Assembly: GCA_023953905.1 (NCBI GenBank)
Contig: JAMLJA010000023.1
Coordinates: forward strand, 1 to 64,000
DNA: 64,000 bases
Direction of reading: 5' to 3'
Source: Rhizobiaceae bacterium
GTDB taxonomy: Bacteria; Pseudomonadota; Alphaproteobacteria; Rhizobiales; Rhizobiaceae
Below, piece by piece: positions 1 through 9,954 of the stretch. The notes beneath the pieces were generated by a model, which was not told the origin of the DNA, ran no database searches, and saw only the letters and a list, made by a program, of their open reading frames with translations. A program made the position numbers and the translations under genes. Every line of letters begins with the position of its first letter. The stretch's first letter is position 1.

Positions 1-1
1 G

Positions 2-988
2 TTGACTGGTCCCTATGGCAAGGAAATCCTCGAAAACCGTCTCGGCGCTCCGGATGGGACTGCACGGAATTTCGTCCCGCTTGAAGATTTCGGCGGGCAC
101 CATCCCGATCCGAACCTCGTTCATGCCAAGCAACTGTATGACGATGTGATGAGCCCGCAGGGCCCGGACTTCGGCGCGGCCTCCGACGGGGACGGCGACC
201 GCAACATGGTCGTCGGCAAGGGCATGTTCGTTACCCCGTCCGACAGTCTGGCAATCATCGCCGCGAACGCCACCGTTGCTCCAGGCTATGCCGCAGGACT
301 TGCTGGAATTGCGCGGTCGATGCCGACGAGTGCGGCTGCCGACCGTGTGGCAGAGAAGCTGGGTCTCGGCATGTATGAAACGCCGACAGGGTGGAAGTTC
401 TTCGGCAATCTGCTTGATGCCGGAAAGGTCACTGTGTGCGGGGAGGAGAGTTTCGGTACCGGATCAAATCACGTCCGCGAAAAGGACGGGCTTTGGGCAG
501 TGCTCTTCTGGCTGAACATTATCGCAGCGCGCGGCGAAAGTGTGAAAGCCATCGTCGAGAGTCACTGGGCGACCTATGGGCGAAACTACTATTCCCGTCA
601 TGATTACGAGGAGGTCGCGAGCGAAAAGGCGAACGCACTCATTTCCGAACTGCGGGCGAAACTGGACACGCTTCCCGGCACGAAAGTTAGGGGCCTGACG
701 ATCGCCAAAGCTGACGATTTCGAGTATCACGATCCCGTCGACGGCTCGGTTTCCAGGCATCAGGGCGTCCGCATCATGTTCGAAGGCGGTTCAAGGGTCG
801 TTCTGCGCCTGTCGGGAACGGGAACGTCGGGCGCCACGATCCGGCTCTATGTCGAGCGATACGAGCCCGATACGGACAAGCATGACATCGACACACAGGT
901 GGCGCTCGCCGATCTGATTGGCGCGGCAGACGACCTTGCCGGCATCAGGAAACATACGGGACGCGACAAGCCGACGGTCATCACGTGA
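2..988 (+). CDS. pgm: Phosphoglucomutase, 3' part (5' end outside window)
   Basis: Interconverts glucose 1-phosphate and glucose 6-phosphate, linking glycogen breakdown and synthesis to glycolysis. About 328 C-terminal residues are visible and the frame is open at the left edge, so the active-site serine lies outside. Visible landmarks are the metal loop SDGDGDRNM (about residues 61-69 of the visible part), the sugar-binding loop CGEESFG, and the C-terminal phosphate-binding stretch RLSGTGTSGATIRLY. This arrangement fits the alpha-D-glucose phosphate-specific phosphoglucomutase family (about 540 residues). glgX follows 43 bp downstream in the same direction, so this is probably the tail of a glycogen operon. 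Confidence 0.9.
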   Translation: MTGPYGKEILENRLGAPDGTARNFVPLEDFGGHHPDPNLVHAKQLYDDVMSPQGPDFGAASDGDGDRNMVVGKGMFVTPSDSLAIIAANATVAPGYAAGLAGIARSMPTSAAADRVAEKLGLGMYETPTGWKFFGNLLDAGKVTVCGEESFGTGSNHVREKDGLWAVLFWLNIIAARGESVKAIVESHWATYGRNYYSRHDYEEVASEKANALISELRAKLDTLPGTKVRGLTIAKADDFEYHDPVDGSVSRHQGVRIMFEGGSRVVLRLSGTGTSGATIRLYVERYEPDTDKHDIDTQVALADLIGAADDLAGIRKHTGRDKPTVIT

Positions 989-1031
989 CAGGAAAGACGC
1001 CTGTCGCGCGAACCGGAGACGCCTCCATCTC

Positions 1032-3056
1032 ATGACAGACTCCGTTCAGCTCGGCGCTGTTGCCTCCAGGACTGGCGTGCGCTTCGCGGTTTGGTCCGCA
1101 CATGCCGAACGCGTCTGGCTCTGCCTTTTTGATGAAAAGGGCGAGGCGGAGACAGCGCGTCTCGATATGTCGCGCGGCGAGAGGGATGTGTTTTCCCGGT
1201 CTGTCTCGGGCCTGAAACCGGGCGCGCGCTATGGGTTTCGCGCAGATGGTCCCTATCAGCCGGATGGCGGATTGTGGTTCGACCCCGACAAGCTTCTCGT
1301 TGATCCATATGCCATAGAATTGGATCGGCCATACGTCTACGATAGCGTGCTTGGTGCATCACGCGGGGAGGGCGGCGACACCGCTCGCCTCATGCCGAAA
1401 GCCATTGTCTGCGCGCCAACGGCCGTTCGCCGTTCAAAACCTGTCTTTCGGCCGGGTGGCTTCATCTATGAAGTGAACGTTCGTGGTTTTACCATGCTGC
1501 ACCCGGAAGTTCCCGAGAGCCTGCGCGGAACGGTGGGCGCGCTCGCGCATCCCGCAATCATTGAGCACCTGCACAAGCTTGGAGTGTCTGCCATCGAACT
1601 GATGCCGATCACCGCGTGGATCGATGAACGGCATCTCGCGCCACTCGGCCTCACCAATGCATGGGGATACAATCCCGTGACCTTCATGGCGCTCGATCCG
1701 CGACTGGTGCCGGGCGGCCTCGCGGAACTTCAGGCGACTGTGTCGGCACTTCGCAAGGCTGGCATCGGAACGATCCTCGATCTGGTATTCAACCACACGG
1801 GTGAGAGCGATCGCTTCGGGCCGACCCTTTCGCTGCGCGGGCTCGATGCGCGTGCCTATTTCCGGCATTTCGACGGCCATCTGGTCAATGATACGGGCAC
1901 CGGCAACACAGTCGCCTGCGATCATCCCACGACCCAAAGAATGGTGCTCGATAGTCTGCGTCACTTCGTGACGAATGCGGGCGTCGATGGATTTCGCTTC
2001 GATCTGGCGCCAATCCTGGGCCGCACCGGTCATGGATTCGACGCGGATGCGCCCTTGTTGAAAGCTATCCGCGAGGACAATGTTCTGGCGGATCGTGTGA
2101 TGATCGCCGAACCCTGGGATATCGGCGCTGGTGGCTATCAGCTTGGCAGGTTCCGACCGCCATTTCTCGAGTGGAACGACCGCTATCGCGACGACGTCAG
2201 GCGGTTCTGGAGGGGTGATGCGGGCACAACGGGCGATCTTGCCACGCGGCTCGCCGGTTCGTCCGATGTGTTCGGGAAAGACGAGGCCGCGATCACGCGC
2301 AGCGTCAACTTCGTTGCCGCTCATGACGGCTTTTCGCTCGCTGATATGGTTTCGTATGAACGCAAGCACAACGATGCCAATGGCGAGGACAATCGCGACG
2401 GTCACAACGAGAACTTTTCCTGGAACAACGGATCCGAAGGCCCGTCCGGGGACCGGGCGATCGGAGAGGCACGCCGCCGGGATATTCAGGCGCTGCTCGC
2501 CACCCTTTTCGCATCGCGAGGGTCGGTGATGCTGACCGCTGGTGACGAGTTTGGTCGTACCCAGCGCGGCAACAACAATGCCTACGCGCAGGACAACGCC
2601 ACGACGTGGTTGGATTGGGAACAGCGCGACATCGTGCTCGAAGACTATGTTGGGGATCTGGCGCGCTTGAGACAGCGCTTTGCGGCTCTATCTAAGCTTG
2701 ACTTCCTGACAGGCGAGCCCGCCTCGGGCGATGGTCTTCATGACGTCGAGTGGATAACCGAGGCCGGTCACGTGATGGGCCAGACCGAATGGGAGGATAG
2801 CCAGCGCAGGCGCTTAACGATGGTACTTGCAACCCCAGCCCCCAGAGCAAGGGCGCGGATCGCAGTTGCCATCAATGGAGATGGACGGGACAGCGCGTTC
2901 AAGCTCCCCGCTCGCGATGGTTATGAGTGGCAGATTGCTCTTGCGCCATCTGAAAGCGTGATGCGTGTGCCTGACGATGGTGCCTTTCTCGTGCCGCAAA
3001 GGTCGGTGCTGTTTCTCGAAGAGAAGCCGTCAGTATCTTCAAGGAGCCTAATGTGA
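1032..3056 (+). CDS. glgX: Glycogen debranching enzyme GlgX (GH13)
   Basis: Hydrolyses alpha-1,6 branch linkages of phosphorylase-limit glycogen in the cytoplasm. The 674-residue protein has an N-terminal CBM48-like region (FAVWSAHAERVWLCLFD) followed by a GH13 barrel with GFRFDLAPILGR carrying the nucleophile Asp, IAEPWDIG carrying the acid/base Glu, and NFVAAHDGFSL carrying the third acid. The same frame is open upstream to 918, inside pgm, but the ATG at 1032 begins just where homology to GlgX would. Its stop overlaps the GTG start of the next GH13 gene by 4 bp, so the two are translationally coupled. Confidence 0.93.
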   Translation: MTDSVQLGAVASRTGVRFAVWSAHAERVWLCLFDEKGEAETARLDMSRGERDVFSRSVSGLKPGARYGFRADGPYQPDGGLWFDPDKLLVDPYAIELDRPYVYDSVLGASRGEGGDTARLMPKAIVCAPTAVRRSKPVFRPGGFIYEVNVRGFTMLHPEVPESLRGTVGALAHPAIIEHLHKLGVSAIELMPITAWIDERHLAPLGLTNAWGYNPVTFMALDPRLVPGGLAELQATVSALRKAGIGTILDLVFNHTGESDRFGPTLSLRGLDARAYFRHFDGHLVNDTGTGNTVACDHPTTQRMVLDSLRHFVTNAGVDGFRFDLAPILGRTGHGFDADAPLLKAIREDNVLADRVMIAEPWDIGAGGYQLGRFRPPFLEWNDRYRDDVRRFWRGDAGTTGDLATRLAGSSDVFGKDEAAITRSVNFVAAHDGFSLADMVSYERKHNDANGEDNRDGHNENFSWNNGSEGPSGDRAIGEARRRDIQALLATLFASRGSVMLTAGDEFGRTQRGNNNAYAQDNATTWLDWEQRDIVLEDYVGDLARLRQRFAALSKLDFLTGEPASGDGLHDVEWITEAGHVMGQTEWEDSQRRRLTMVLATPAPRARARIAVAINGDGRDSAFKLPARDGYEWQIALAPSESVMRVPDDGAFLVPQRSVLFLEEKPSVSSRSLM

Positions 3057-4693
3057 GCGGTGGGATCGGTTCGGAATGGTGGCGTGGCTGTTCGATCTAT
3101 CAGGTCTATCCGCGGTCTTTTCAGGACACGACGGGCGATGGGCTGGGTGACCTCAAGGGAATCACCCGCCGGCTGGATCACATTGCGTCGCTGGGTGTCG
3201 ATGCGATCTGGCTCTCGCCATTCTGCAAATCGCCGATGGCAGACATGGGTTACGACGTGTCGGACTATCGCGACGTCGATCCCATGTTCGGAACGCTGGA
3301 GCATTTTGACGAGTTGGTCGCCACGGCCCATGATCTGGGCCTCAAGATCATCATGGACATGGTCATTTCGCACACTTCGGACAAGCATCCCTGGTTTGCA
3401 GAGAGCCGAAGCTCGCGAGACAATGACAAGGCTGACTGGTACGTCTGGGCCGAAGCAAAGCCCGACGGCACCGCGCCGACAAACTGGCTGTCTGTATTCG
3501 GGGGTCCTTCATGGGAGTGGGATTCAACCCGCAGGCAGTATTATCTGCACAATTTCCTCGCCTCCCAGCCCGATTTGAACTTCCACAACCCGGCAGTCCG
3601 TGCGGAGCTTCTGGAAGCTGCTCGTTTCTGGCTCGAACGCGGCGTTGACGGATTTCGTCTCGACACCGTGAACTACTATTTTCACGACCGCTTCCTGCGC
3701 GACAACCCGCCGACGACGCACCGCGTCTCAGGTCTGGCGCAGGATACCAACCCGTACCTCTACCAGTGGCATCTCTTCGACAAGACGCAGCCTGAAAACC
3801 TGGGCTTTCTGGAAGAGTTCAGGTCGCTGCTTGACGAATATCCCGACAGAACCTCGGTTGGCGAAGTGGGTGATGAGGACCGGTCCCTCGCAACGGTCGC
3901 GGCCTATACCGAAGGCGGCGCCCGGCTACACATGTGCTACACATTCGATCTGTTGGGGCCGGAGTTCTCACCGGAGCATATACGCTCACGCGTCATGGCG
4001 GCCGAGCATCAGGTGGCCGGCGGCTGGATCTGCTGGGCCTTTTCGAACCACGATGTCGTGCGCCACGTATCGCGCTTCACGCGCCCCGGTCAGGCGCCGG
4101 CTGACGTTGCCAGATTTGCGTTTTCACTGCTGATCGCCCTGCGCGGGTCCATCTGTCTTTATCAGGGTGAGGAACTGGGCCTGCAGGAAGCCCAATTGAC
4201 CTTCGAACAATTGCGCGACCCGTACGGGATCCGCTTCTGGCCGGGATTCAAGGGACGCGACGGATGCCGCACGCCGATGCCATGGGAAGCGGACGCGGTG
4301 TACTCAGGCTTCACCTATGGTCAGCCCTGGCTGCCTATCCCCGATAGCCATCGGAAAGCTTCAGCGGACGTTCAGGAGGACGACGACGCGTCGGTGCTGA
4401 GCCATTATCGGCGCGCACTGGCGTTCCGAAAGTCCCAACCGCTTCTGACGCAGGGCGCAATCCGCTTTATCGAATCTGATGAGACGCTGCTGGCGTTTGT
4501 TCGGGAGACGCCGAACGACGCCATGCTGTGTGTCTTCAATTTCGGTGACGCCGACCTGGAATGGGGCCTGCCGGAAGATTTCGCGGGCGCTTCACTCGTC
4601 GGACCGATTGCCAATGGGGCCTTGTCGGAGGGCGCGACCGTCATTGTGCCGCCGCTCGGCGCGGTGTTCCTCAGGGTTCAGGGGGAGCAATAG
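3053..4693 (+). CDS. Alpha-glucosidase, GH13 (oligo-1,6-glucosidase type)
   Basis: Likely hydrolyses short alpha-glucosides released during glycogen or maltooligosaccharide turnover. The 546-residue GH13 protein starts with the typical EWWRGCSIYQVYPRSF, then has GFRLDTVNYY with the nucleophile Asp, SVGEVGDED with the acid/base Glu, and FSNHDVVRH with the transition-state Asp and preceding His. The start is GTG at 3053, inside the glgX stop (GTGA overlap). The stop codon directly abuts that of the convergent TadG-like gene with no spacer. A trehalose- or sucrose-related specificity cannot be excluded from sequence alone. Confidence 0.85.
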   Translation: MSGGIGSEWWRGCSIYQVYPRSFQDTTGDGLGDLKGITRRLDHIASLGVDAIWLSPFCKSPMADMGYDVSDYRDVDPMFGTLEHFDELVATAHDLGLKIIMDMVISHTSDKHPWFAESRSSRDNDKADWYVWAEAKPDGTAPTNWLSVFGGPSWEWDSTRRQYYLHNFLASQPDLNFHNPAVRAELLEAARFWLERGVDGFRLDTVNYYFHDRFLRDNPPTTHRVSGLAQDTNPYLYQWHLFDKTQPENLGFLEEFRSLLDEYPDRTSVGEVGDEDRSLATVAAYTEGGARLHMCYTFDLLGPEFSPEHIRSRVMAAEHQVAGGWICWAFSNHDVVRHVSRFTRPGQAPADVARFAFSLLIALRGSICLYQGEELGLQEAQLTFEQLRDPYGIRFWPGFKGRDGCRTPMPWEADAVYSGFTYGQPWLPIPDSHRKASADVQEDDDASVLSHYRRALAFRKSQPLLTQGAIRFIESDETLLAFVRETPNDAMLCVFNFGDADLEWGLPEDFAGASLVGPIANGALSEGATVIVPPLGAVFLRVQGEQ

Positions 4694-6505
4694 CTACTGG
4701 ACCAGCAACGGTCGTCCACAGGTCGCACCAAAAACCTTGATGTCGGCCTCGCCGATCCGCACGCCAACCGCCGACAGCGTTTCGTAGACAATCGAGTCCA
4801 GGGTTCCGGTCAAAGTGGTTACCAGTGTTGATTTCACGGTTGTCTTCACCGCTCCAAGTATGGGGTTCAGAATCACCGCCAGCAGACTGCTATTCAGAAC
4901 GTTGACGGTGACATTCAGATCACTCGCCAGGCTTTGAACAAGCGTCTGCGAAGGATTTCGCGTTGAGACCGTCTTTATCGTCTTGTTGTCGATTTCACCC
5001 TTGTTGAAGGTCAAGGTCGACTCAAGATTATTGGTGATGTTTGCATGAGCCGAAGCCAATACCTGCAGCACTGACAGGTTTGCGCCTCCGAGTACCGCAC
5101 TTATCGTAACGTCCGCCACTTTCGCGGGGCTCACGGGGAGCGAACTGGTAAAATTCGCAAGCTGGCTCTCGTCTATGGCTCCCACATATGCGTCGGCGAC
5201 TCCCGGTCTTGCGGCGATGTCGACCCGAATGCTGGCGGCGCGCCCGGTCGGGCAACTGATTCCAGTTAGCCGAGCCTCCGCATAGGCAACTTCTGTGTAA
5301 AGCGGTACCTCGATTGAGAGTATCTTCACGTTGAGCAATCCCAGCAGACCCCCTGACGCCTGTTGTGTGCTGCCTCCGATCTTCGCGGAGATATAGAGCC
5401 GCGTCTGGGCCGTGCGCACAATGGTTCCAGTTTCGCCAACCGCATAGAAGGGCGAATTCTGCGGAGGTTCTCCGATTGCCAGTTTGACGGAGATGCTGAC
5501 GAGACCCGGCAGATTAAGACCCGAGCCGACCTCTACCTGATGTCCTCCATTCGCCAAGGCCGCCGTCGCCTGCAACAGATCCATGACATTGGCGCCGACA
5601 TTCAGACCCTGGGGCTTCTCGCCGATACCCAGCCGTCCGACATTGCCAAGATCGATCAACTGCCGCAGTGGCACTGATTGGTTGAGTGCGTTGAGGCCGA
5701 GTGTTTGCAACGCGAGTTGCGCGGTCTGATTTGAGCCTGACAGCGAGGCCAGCGCCGTCGCGATCTGTCCGACCGACACACTGGAGTCGAGGACGTCATT
5801 ATACGTGCCGGCCTCCAGGTCCAGGTCTGTCGCAAGTGCGCCGAGGAAATCCAGCGCGTTGATGTCGACATTTGCCAGGGCCTGATAATCCATCAAGGAC
5901 AAGGAAAGATTGGTGCCGAGAAGCTTGTTGAGGATCTGATTGACGATCCCGCCATTCAGGCTCGCCAATCTCGACCCGACGGAAAATGCGGCTTCCGACG
6001 GCACATACGCTACCGAATTGGTGGAGATCAGCGGTGTGTCGATCAGCGATTTGCCGAAATAGAGGTCGCCACCCTTACGCATGCTCACACGCACGGCATT
6101 GAAGGGTGTGACGCCTACCTGGAAGCGCTGATCGACCGCAACACTGGACTTGCCGGTGTAGCGGCCTTTCTCGACCACAAGGTCTATCTGATCCGGGTCC
6201 TGACCCACCGGGTTGTAGGTCAGATCGGCTTGCGAAATGCTGACGGCTCCGCTGCGATTGTCCTGAATGACGAGAGCTGCCGCCTCTGTAGCCCTGTCCA
6301 GATTTGCTGCTGCTGTAAGAGCGGCAAGGTCATTCAACGATTGCAGATCACGCCTGTCGGTATAGAGCGAACCCTGATCCACCGCGAATGCAGCAAGGAT
6401 CACGCCCACCGGCAGCATGAGCCCAGCCATTACCGCGAAATTTCCCGTTCGGTCGGCGAAAAAACGACGAAGATACGTCAGCGGCTTTTGCGCTGTGCCT
6501 CTCAT
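4694..6505 (-). CDS. TadG-like pilus-assembly/secreted-surface protein
   Basis: A 603-residue protein with an N-terminal membrane anchor (GNFAVMAGLMLPVGVILAAFAVDQ, about residues 17-40) followed by YTDRRDLQSLNDLAALTAA, the hallmark of TadE/TadG-like proteins, whose first helix inserts in the inner membrane like a pseudopilin. The rest is a long exported region rich in Leu, Ser and Thr with no recognised enzyme motif. Its ATG overlaps the stop of the upstream TadE-like gene (ATGA), so the two are co-translated. No tad secretion ATPase or flp pilin is in the window, so the pair stands apart from a full Tad locus. The exact role is unknown. Confidence 0.75.
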   Translation of the reverse strand: MRGTAQKPLTYLRRFFADRTGNFAVMAGLMLPVGVILAAFAVDQGSLYTDRRDLQSLNDLAALTAAANLDRATEAAALVIQDNRSGAVSISQADLTYNPVGQDPDQIDLVVEKGRYTGKSSVAVDQRFQVGVTPFNAVRVSMRKGGDLYFGKSLIDTPLISTNSVAYVPSEAAFSVGSRLASLNGGIVNQILNKLLGTNLSLSLMDYQALANVDINALDFLGALATDLDLEAGTYNDVLDSSVSVGQIATALASLSGSNQTAQLALQTLGLNALNQSVPLRQLIDLGNVGRLGIGEKPQGLNVGANVMDLLQATAALANGGHQVEVGSGLNLPGLVSISVKLAIGEPPQNSPFYAVGETGTIVRTAQTRLYISAKIGGSTQQASGGLLGLLNVKILSIEVPLYTEVAYAEARLTGISCPTGRAASIRVDIAARPGVADAYVGAIDESQLANFTSSLPVSPAKVADVTISAVLGGANLSVLQVLASAHANITNNLESTLTFNKGEIDNKTIKTVSTRNPSQTLVQSLASDLNVTVNVLNSSLLAVILNPILGAVKTTVKSTLVTTLTGTLDSIVYETLSAVGVRIGEADIKVFGATCGRPLLVQ

Positions 6506-6963
6506 ATGCCGCCCACTCTGATGGTTGATTGGCGCAAGATGGTCGTCTGGGGAAGCGGCAGACCCGATAGCAGGTTCCAGATCGGCAGGTCGGCAGCCTG
6601 GTACGAAACCGAAACCACGAACTGCGTGCCGTCCTGAACGTTGTCGTGGGCGTTCACAAGAAGATTGGCCACGTCGACGAAAACGTAGTCGTTGGCATTG
6701 CGTTGAATGAAGTCGTTGACGAGTTGCTGGCGTTCGGTCTCGTCGAGCCCGGCTAAAGCCACGCGCGCTGCGTCTGCAGAGATCTGGGCGATTGAATGAC
6801 TGGCACCAAAGTAGATGCCATAGGCGATCATGCCAATCACCATGAACAGAAAGATTGGAGCGATGATCGCGAACTCAATCGCCGCGGTGCCCGCATCGCA
6901 ACGTGTGGCTTTCCGCAGTGTACGTTCTTTATATGATCTTGAACCCAAGCACGCCCTGAGCAT
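6502..6963 (-). CDS. TadE-like protein (pseudopilin-type)
   Basis: A 153-residue TadE-family protein with the characteristic segment RCDAGTAAIEFAIIAPIFLF, where a conserved Glu sits early in the transmembrane helix, followed by an exported domain. Proteins of this type are processed like prepilins and help assemble Flp pili. A GTG six bases upstream (6969) could also start the frame, but GAGG lies 5 bases before the ATG at 6963, which decides the start. It is translationally coupled to the TadG-like gene. Confidence 0.8.
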   Translation of the reverse strand: MLRACLGSRSYKERTLRKATRCDAGTAAIEFAIIAPIFLFMVIGMIAYGIYFGASHSIAQISADAARVALAGLDETERQQLVNDFIQRNANDYVFVDVANLLVNAHDNVQDGTQFVVSVSYQAADLPIWNLLSGLPLPQTTILRQSTIRVGGI

Positions 6964-7270
6964 AACCACCTCGCAATGGAAAGCAGTCGTAAGTATCCGA
7001 CAGTTTCCACGTAAAGTAAGATATAAAGGTAAACTGATATTGGACGATGAACACGATGATCGGGATTATCTTAAAATTTTCTGTGAGATTATGGGGATGA
7101 ACCGAGAGATAAGTCGTCTTGCGCGCTGCAGCAATCGACAGGCGTCAGGTTCAAAAGTCATGTTGATTTACGTGGTAAAATTCGAGGCTGTTTTGATTTT
7201 GTTGCATAATATAATCGCGCGGGCACGACGCACCTTGACACGCAAGGTCGCCGCTTGGGCACGCTCTTGC
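6964..7270. other. Intergenic promoter region, AT-rich
   Basis: This spacer between the leftward TadE-like gene and the 3' end of the leftward glucose dehydrogenase gene is clearly more AT-rich than its surroundings, with runs around 7010-7090. It must hold the promoter of the tadE/tadG pair. No convincing gene or RNA is seen. Confidence 0.4.
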
Positions 7271-7307
7271 CGCAGCATCGCCATCGGATTGCGAGGGCGA
7301 TGCTGCG
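7271..7307. repeat. Hairpin downstream of gcd (GCAGCATCGC element, copy 1)
   Basis: CGCAGCATCGCC (7271-7282) and GGCGATGCTGCG (7296-7307) form a perfect 12-bp inverted repeat with a 13-nt loop, starting 10 bp after the gcd stop codon. It can act as a terminator or mRNA 3' stabiliser although no T-run follows on the minus strand. The same GCAGCATCGC arm occurs in a second hairpin on the other side of gcd at 9955-9989. Confidence 0.7.
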
Positions 7308-7317
7308 ATGAGGATGG

Positions 7318-9705
7318 CTATTGCGGTAGCGCGTAGACGACGACCTCGTCGCCGACCTGTTCCTTGAGAATGGAATTGCCGCCCGCGACGAAGGCTACAT
7401 ATTCGCGGCCCTTGTATTGATAGACCGCGGGATTGGCGACCGCTGGCGCCTCGACGACGTCGGACCACAACTCCTTGCCGGTATCGAGCGCATAGGCCCG
7501 CACCTTGGAATCCATGGAAGCGCCGATGAAGATAACGCCGCCTGCCGTCACGGCCGGCCCTCCGATGGTCGGAGAACCCATGCTGTCGGGCATGTAAAAA
7601 CCGTATTGCTGGGAAGCACCTATCGGTCGCCGCCACTTCACATCGCCGGTGTGCATGTCGATGGCGACCAGTTCGCCGAAGGGCGGAGCCCAGCACGGCA
7701 TTCCCGCCCAATTCATGGCAGTGAACAGGGACATGCCGAAGGGAGCGCCTTCCTGCGGCGAGAATCCGCTTTCATTGCCCTTGGCATTGGCGGCCTTCTC
7801 GTAGCTCGCTCGGTCCCAGAGCTTGAGCGTCTGAACGATATGAGACGTATTCACGACGGCTGTCTGGCTATTTGGATCATAGGCCACTCCGCCCCATTGC
7901 ACGCCGCCGGCGCTGTCTGGATAAGTCAGCGTGCCCTGGCGTGTCGTCGTTGGTGGGGTGTACATGCCCTCATAGTTGAGTTCATCCCAGAGACGCGAGC
8001 ACTGGCCGAGGCCCACAATGTCGGCAATGCGCCAGATCGGTGGCTTCTTCGACTGATCGAGCAAAGGCGCGGGCTTCGTCGGGAAGGGCTGGGTTGGTGC
8101 GTAGACTTCGCCCGCGACATCGCCCTTGGGAACAGGACGCTCTTCGATAGGCCATACATCCTCGCCTGTGGCGCGGTTGACGACGAAGAGGAAACCCATC
8201 TTGGAGGCCTGCATCAGAGCAGGCACATTCTTGCCGTCCACCGTTATGTCCATCAAGGTCGGCGCCGAATTGATATCGTAGTCCCAGATGTCGTGATGAA
8301 CCCATTGGCGCGACCAGACGACCTTTCCGGTGTCGAGGTTCAATGCGGTGGTGGAGGTGGCGAGGGGGATCGCCGCCGTCCTGTTTCCACCCCAATAGTT
8401 CGGGGAGGGCGAAGAGACGGGAATATAGAGCAGATTGAGTTTCGCGTCGTAGGATACGCCCGTCCAGATATTGGCGGTTCCGGTTGCAGCAGCGACATCA
8501 TCGGGAATTGGCTTGAAAGTCCATTCGAGCGCGCCCGTGCGTGCGTTCAGGGAGAAGAGGGAACCGGGAGGGGCCTTTTCATAGGCCCAGTCCTTTCCGG
8601 CCCGGCCAAGGATGAGATGATCGCCAACCACGGTTGGCGGCTGCAGCAGAGACAGCGGCCACTTGGCGTTTTCTGTATTCCACTGATTGACGTCCAGAAC
8701 ACCATTTTGCCCGAAGTCTTCGCAGGCTTTTCCGGTATCGGCATCGACGGCAAACAGATGCGCGTCCATCGTTCCAAGATAGACGATCTTCTGACAAACC
8801 TGGCCGGGTTCAGGTTGCGCGGCCTCCCAATAGGCGACGCCACGCGACTTGAGCGCTGGCTGGGTCAGCGCTTCAAGCCTGGACTTTGTGTCGAAAACCC
8901 ACTTCTCCTTGCCGGAGGCAGGGTCAAGCGCGACGATCCGGTAGAACGGTGTCCCGATATAAAGCGTATCGTTGGCAAAGATTGGCGTGGCCGACCAAAC
9001 TGATTCCGGTAGTTTGCCTTTGCCATCGGATTTGTCCCCGGTGTGATACTCCCAGACCTTTTCCAGATTGCTCGCATTGTTCGCGTTGATCTGTGTCAGG
9101 GGCGAGTATTTCTGCGCGCTGAGCTGGCCGTGGAATGTGGCCCACTTGCCGCCGTCTGGTTCGGGCACAGTCACATTTGCCGGAAGTGTCGTTCCTCTCG
9201 ACAAAGTTGGCGCGGGGGTTTGATACCCTCCAGTTGAAACATCCTGCGCCAGTGACGGTGTGGGCTTGAGCGCAACAAACAAAACTCCGGATAAGACCGT
9301 TACCAGTGCCGCGCCTGTCAGCGCCGCGTCTGTGATCCGCCGACGCGGCGCAAAGGTTTCAACGGCAAGTGCGATTATTCCCAGCCCTAATGCGATCGAC
9401 GCCAACCACCCGTGCAAAAGCAGCACGGCGAATAGTGTAAGGAGCGCGCCGAGCCAGCTGAGTGCAATGAAGGCTCCCCGCACCGGGCCGCGATCGGTCC
9501 GCCACAAGACAATACCGGCAACCACAAGTGCAGCTTCCCCGAACATGGCAAGAAGTGCCCCGCCGGTACCGGTGATCCCCGAAAGCGGGGTGATGTAGCG
9601 ATAGGCAGTCAAAATAAGCGCAATAGCGCCTGCAACGGCAAGAACAAGCGCTGCAGGGTGCCGAGCGGCATGCACGGTCGACATTGATGAATGTTGTATG
9701 GGCAT
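7318..9705 (-). CDS. gcd: Membrane-bound PQQ-dependent glucose dehydrogenase
   Basis: Oxidises aldoses such as glucose to the lactone at the periplasmic face and passes electrons to ubiquinone. The 795-residue protein has about five N-terminal transmembrane helices (residues ~10-135) and then an eight-bladed quinoprotein propeller starting near VPEPDGGKWATFHGQLSAQKYSPL. Repeats such as LDPASGKEKWVFDT, LNARTGALEWTF and LDTGKVVWSRQW are the tryptophan-docking blades. The ATG at 9705 is chosen over the GTG at 9729 because it precedes the conserved start and has a purine-rich AAGAAGAGA upstream. No PQQ biosynthesis genes are in the window; cofactor must come from elsewhere in the genome or from outside. 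Confidence 0.93.
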   Translation of the reverse strand: MPIQHSSMSTVHAARHPAALVLAVAGAIALILTAYRYITPLSGITGTGGALLAMFGEAALVVAGIVLWRTDRGPVRGAFIALSWLGALLTLFAVLLLHGWLASIALGLGIIALAVETFAPRRRITDAALTGAALVTVLSGVLFVALKPTPSLAQDVSTGGYQTPAPTLSRGTTLPANVTVPEPDGGKWATFHGQLSAQKYSPLTQINANNASNLEKVWEYHTGDKSDGKGKLPESVWSATPIFANDTLYIGTPFYRIVALDPASGKEKWVFDTKSRLEALTQPALKSRGVAYWEAAQPEPGQVCQKIVYLGTMDAHLFAVDADTGKACEDFGQNGVLDVNQWNTENAKWPLSLLQPPTVVGDHLILGRAGKDWAYEKAPPGSLFSLNARTGALEWTFKPIPDDVAAATGTANIWTGVSYDAKLNLLYIPVSSPSPNYWGGNRTAAIPLATSTTALNLDTGKVVWSRQWVHHDIWDYDINSAPTLMDITVDGKNVPALMQASKMGFLFVVNRATGEDVWPIEERPVPKGDVAGEVYAPTQPFPTKPAPLLDQSKKPPIWRIADIVGLGQCSRLWDELNYEGMYTPPTTTRQGTLTYPDSAGGVQWGGVAYDPNSQTAVVNTSHIVQTLKLWDRASYEKAANAKGNESGFSPQEGAPFGMSLFTAMNWAGMPCWAPPFGELVAIDMHTGDVKWRRPIGASQQYGFYMPDSMGSPTIGGPAVTAGGVIFIGASMDSKVRAYALDTGKELWSDVVEAPAVANPAVYQYKGREYVAFVAGGNSILKEQVGDEVVVYALPQ

Positions 9706-9954
9706 TGGAACGTCTCTTCTTGGAGTCACGTTTCAAAACTGTTCGGACATTGTGATGTTCCATGGTGTGCATCACGACCGTGTGAAATATAGCCAGTGTA
9801 TCACGAGACTTTCGCAATCAAAAATTCGATCAAAATACGTCGATTGTCGGAGTATGTATGTAATTCTCTAAGCAAATCGAAAATTACGACAAATGATGAA
9901 TGTCATCGAACATTTGTGAAAGGTCGGCGGTCAGCGTCAGAATGAAGTACCTAT
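9706..9954. other. gcd upstream region
   Basis: About 250 bp ahead of gcd, AT-rich around 9800-9900. It should contain the gcd promoter on the minus strand, but no box stands out clearly enough to name. Confidence 0.3.

Noticed and set aside
7417..9003. Long plus-strand open frame (528 codons) opposite gcd
   Set aside because: It is the antisense of a strongly supported quinoprotein gene in GC-rich DNA, has no ribosome-binding site and no recognisable domain.
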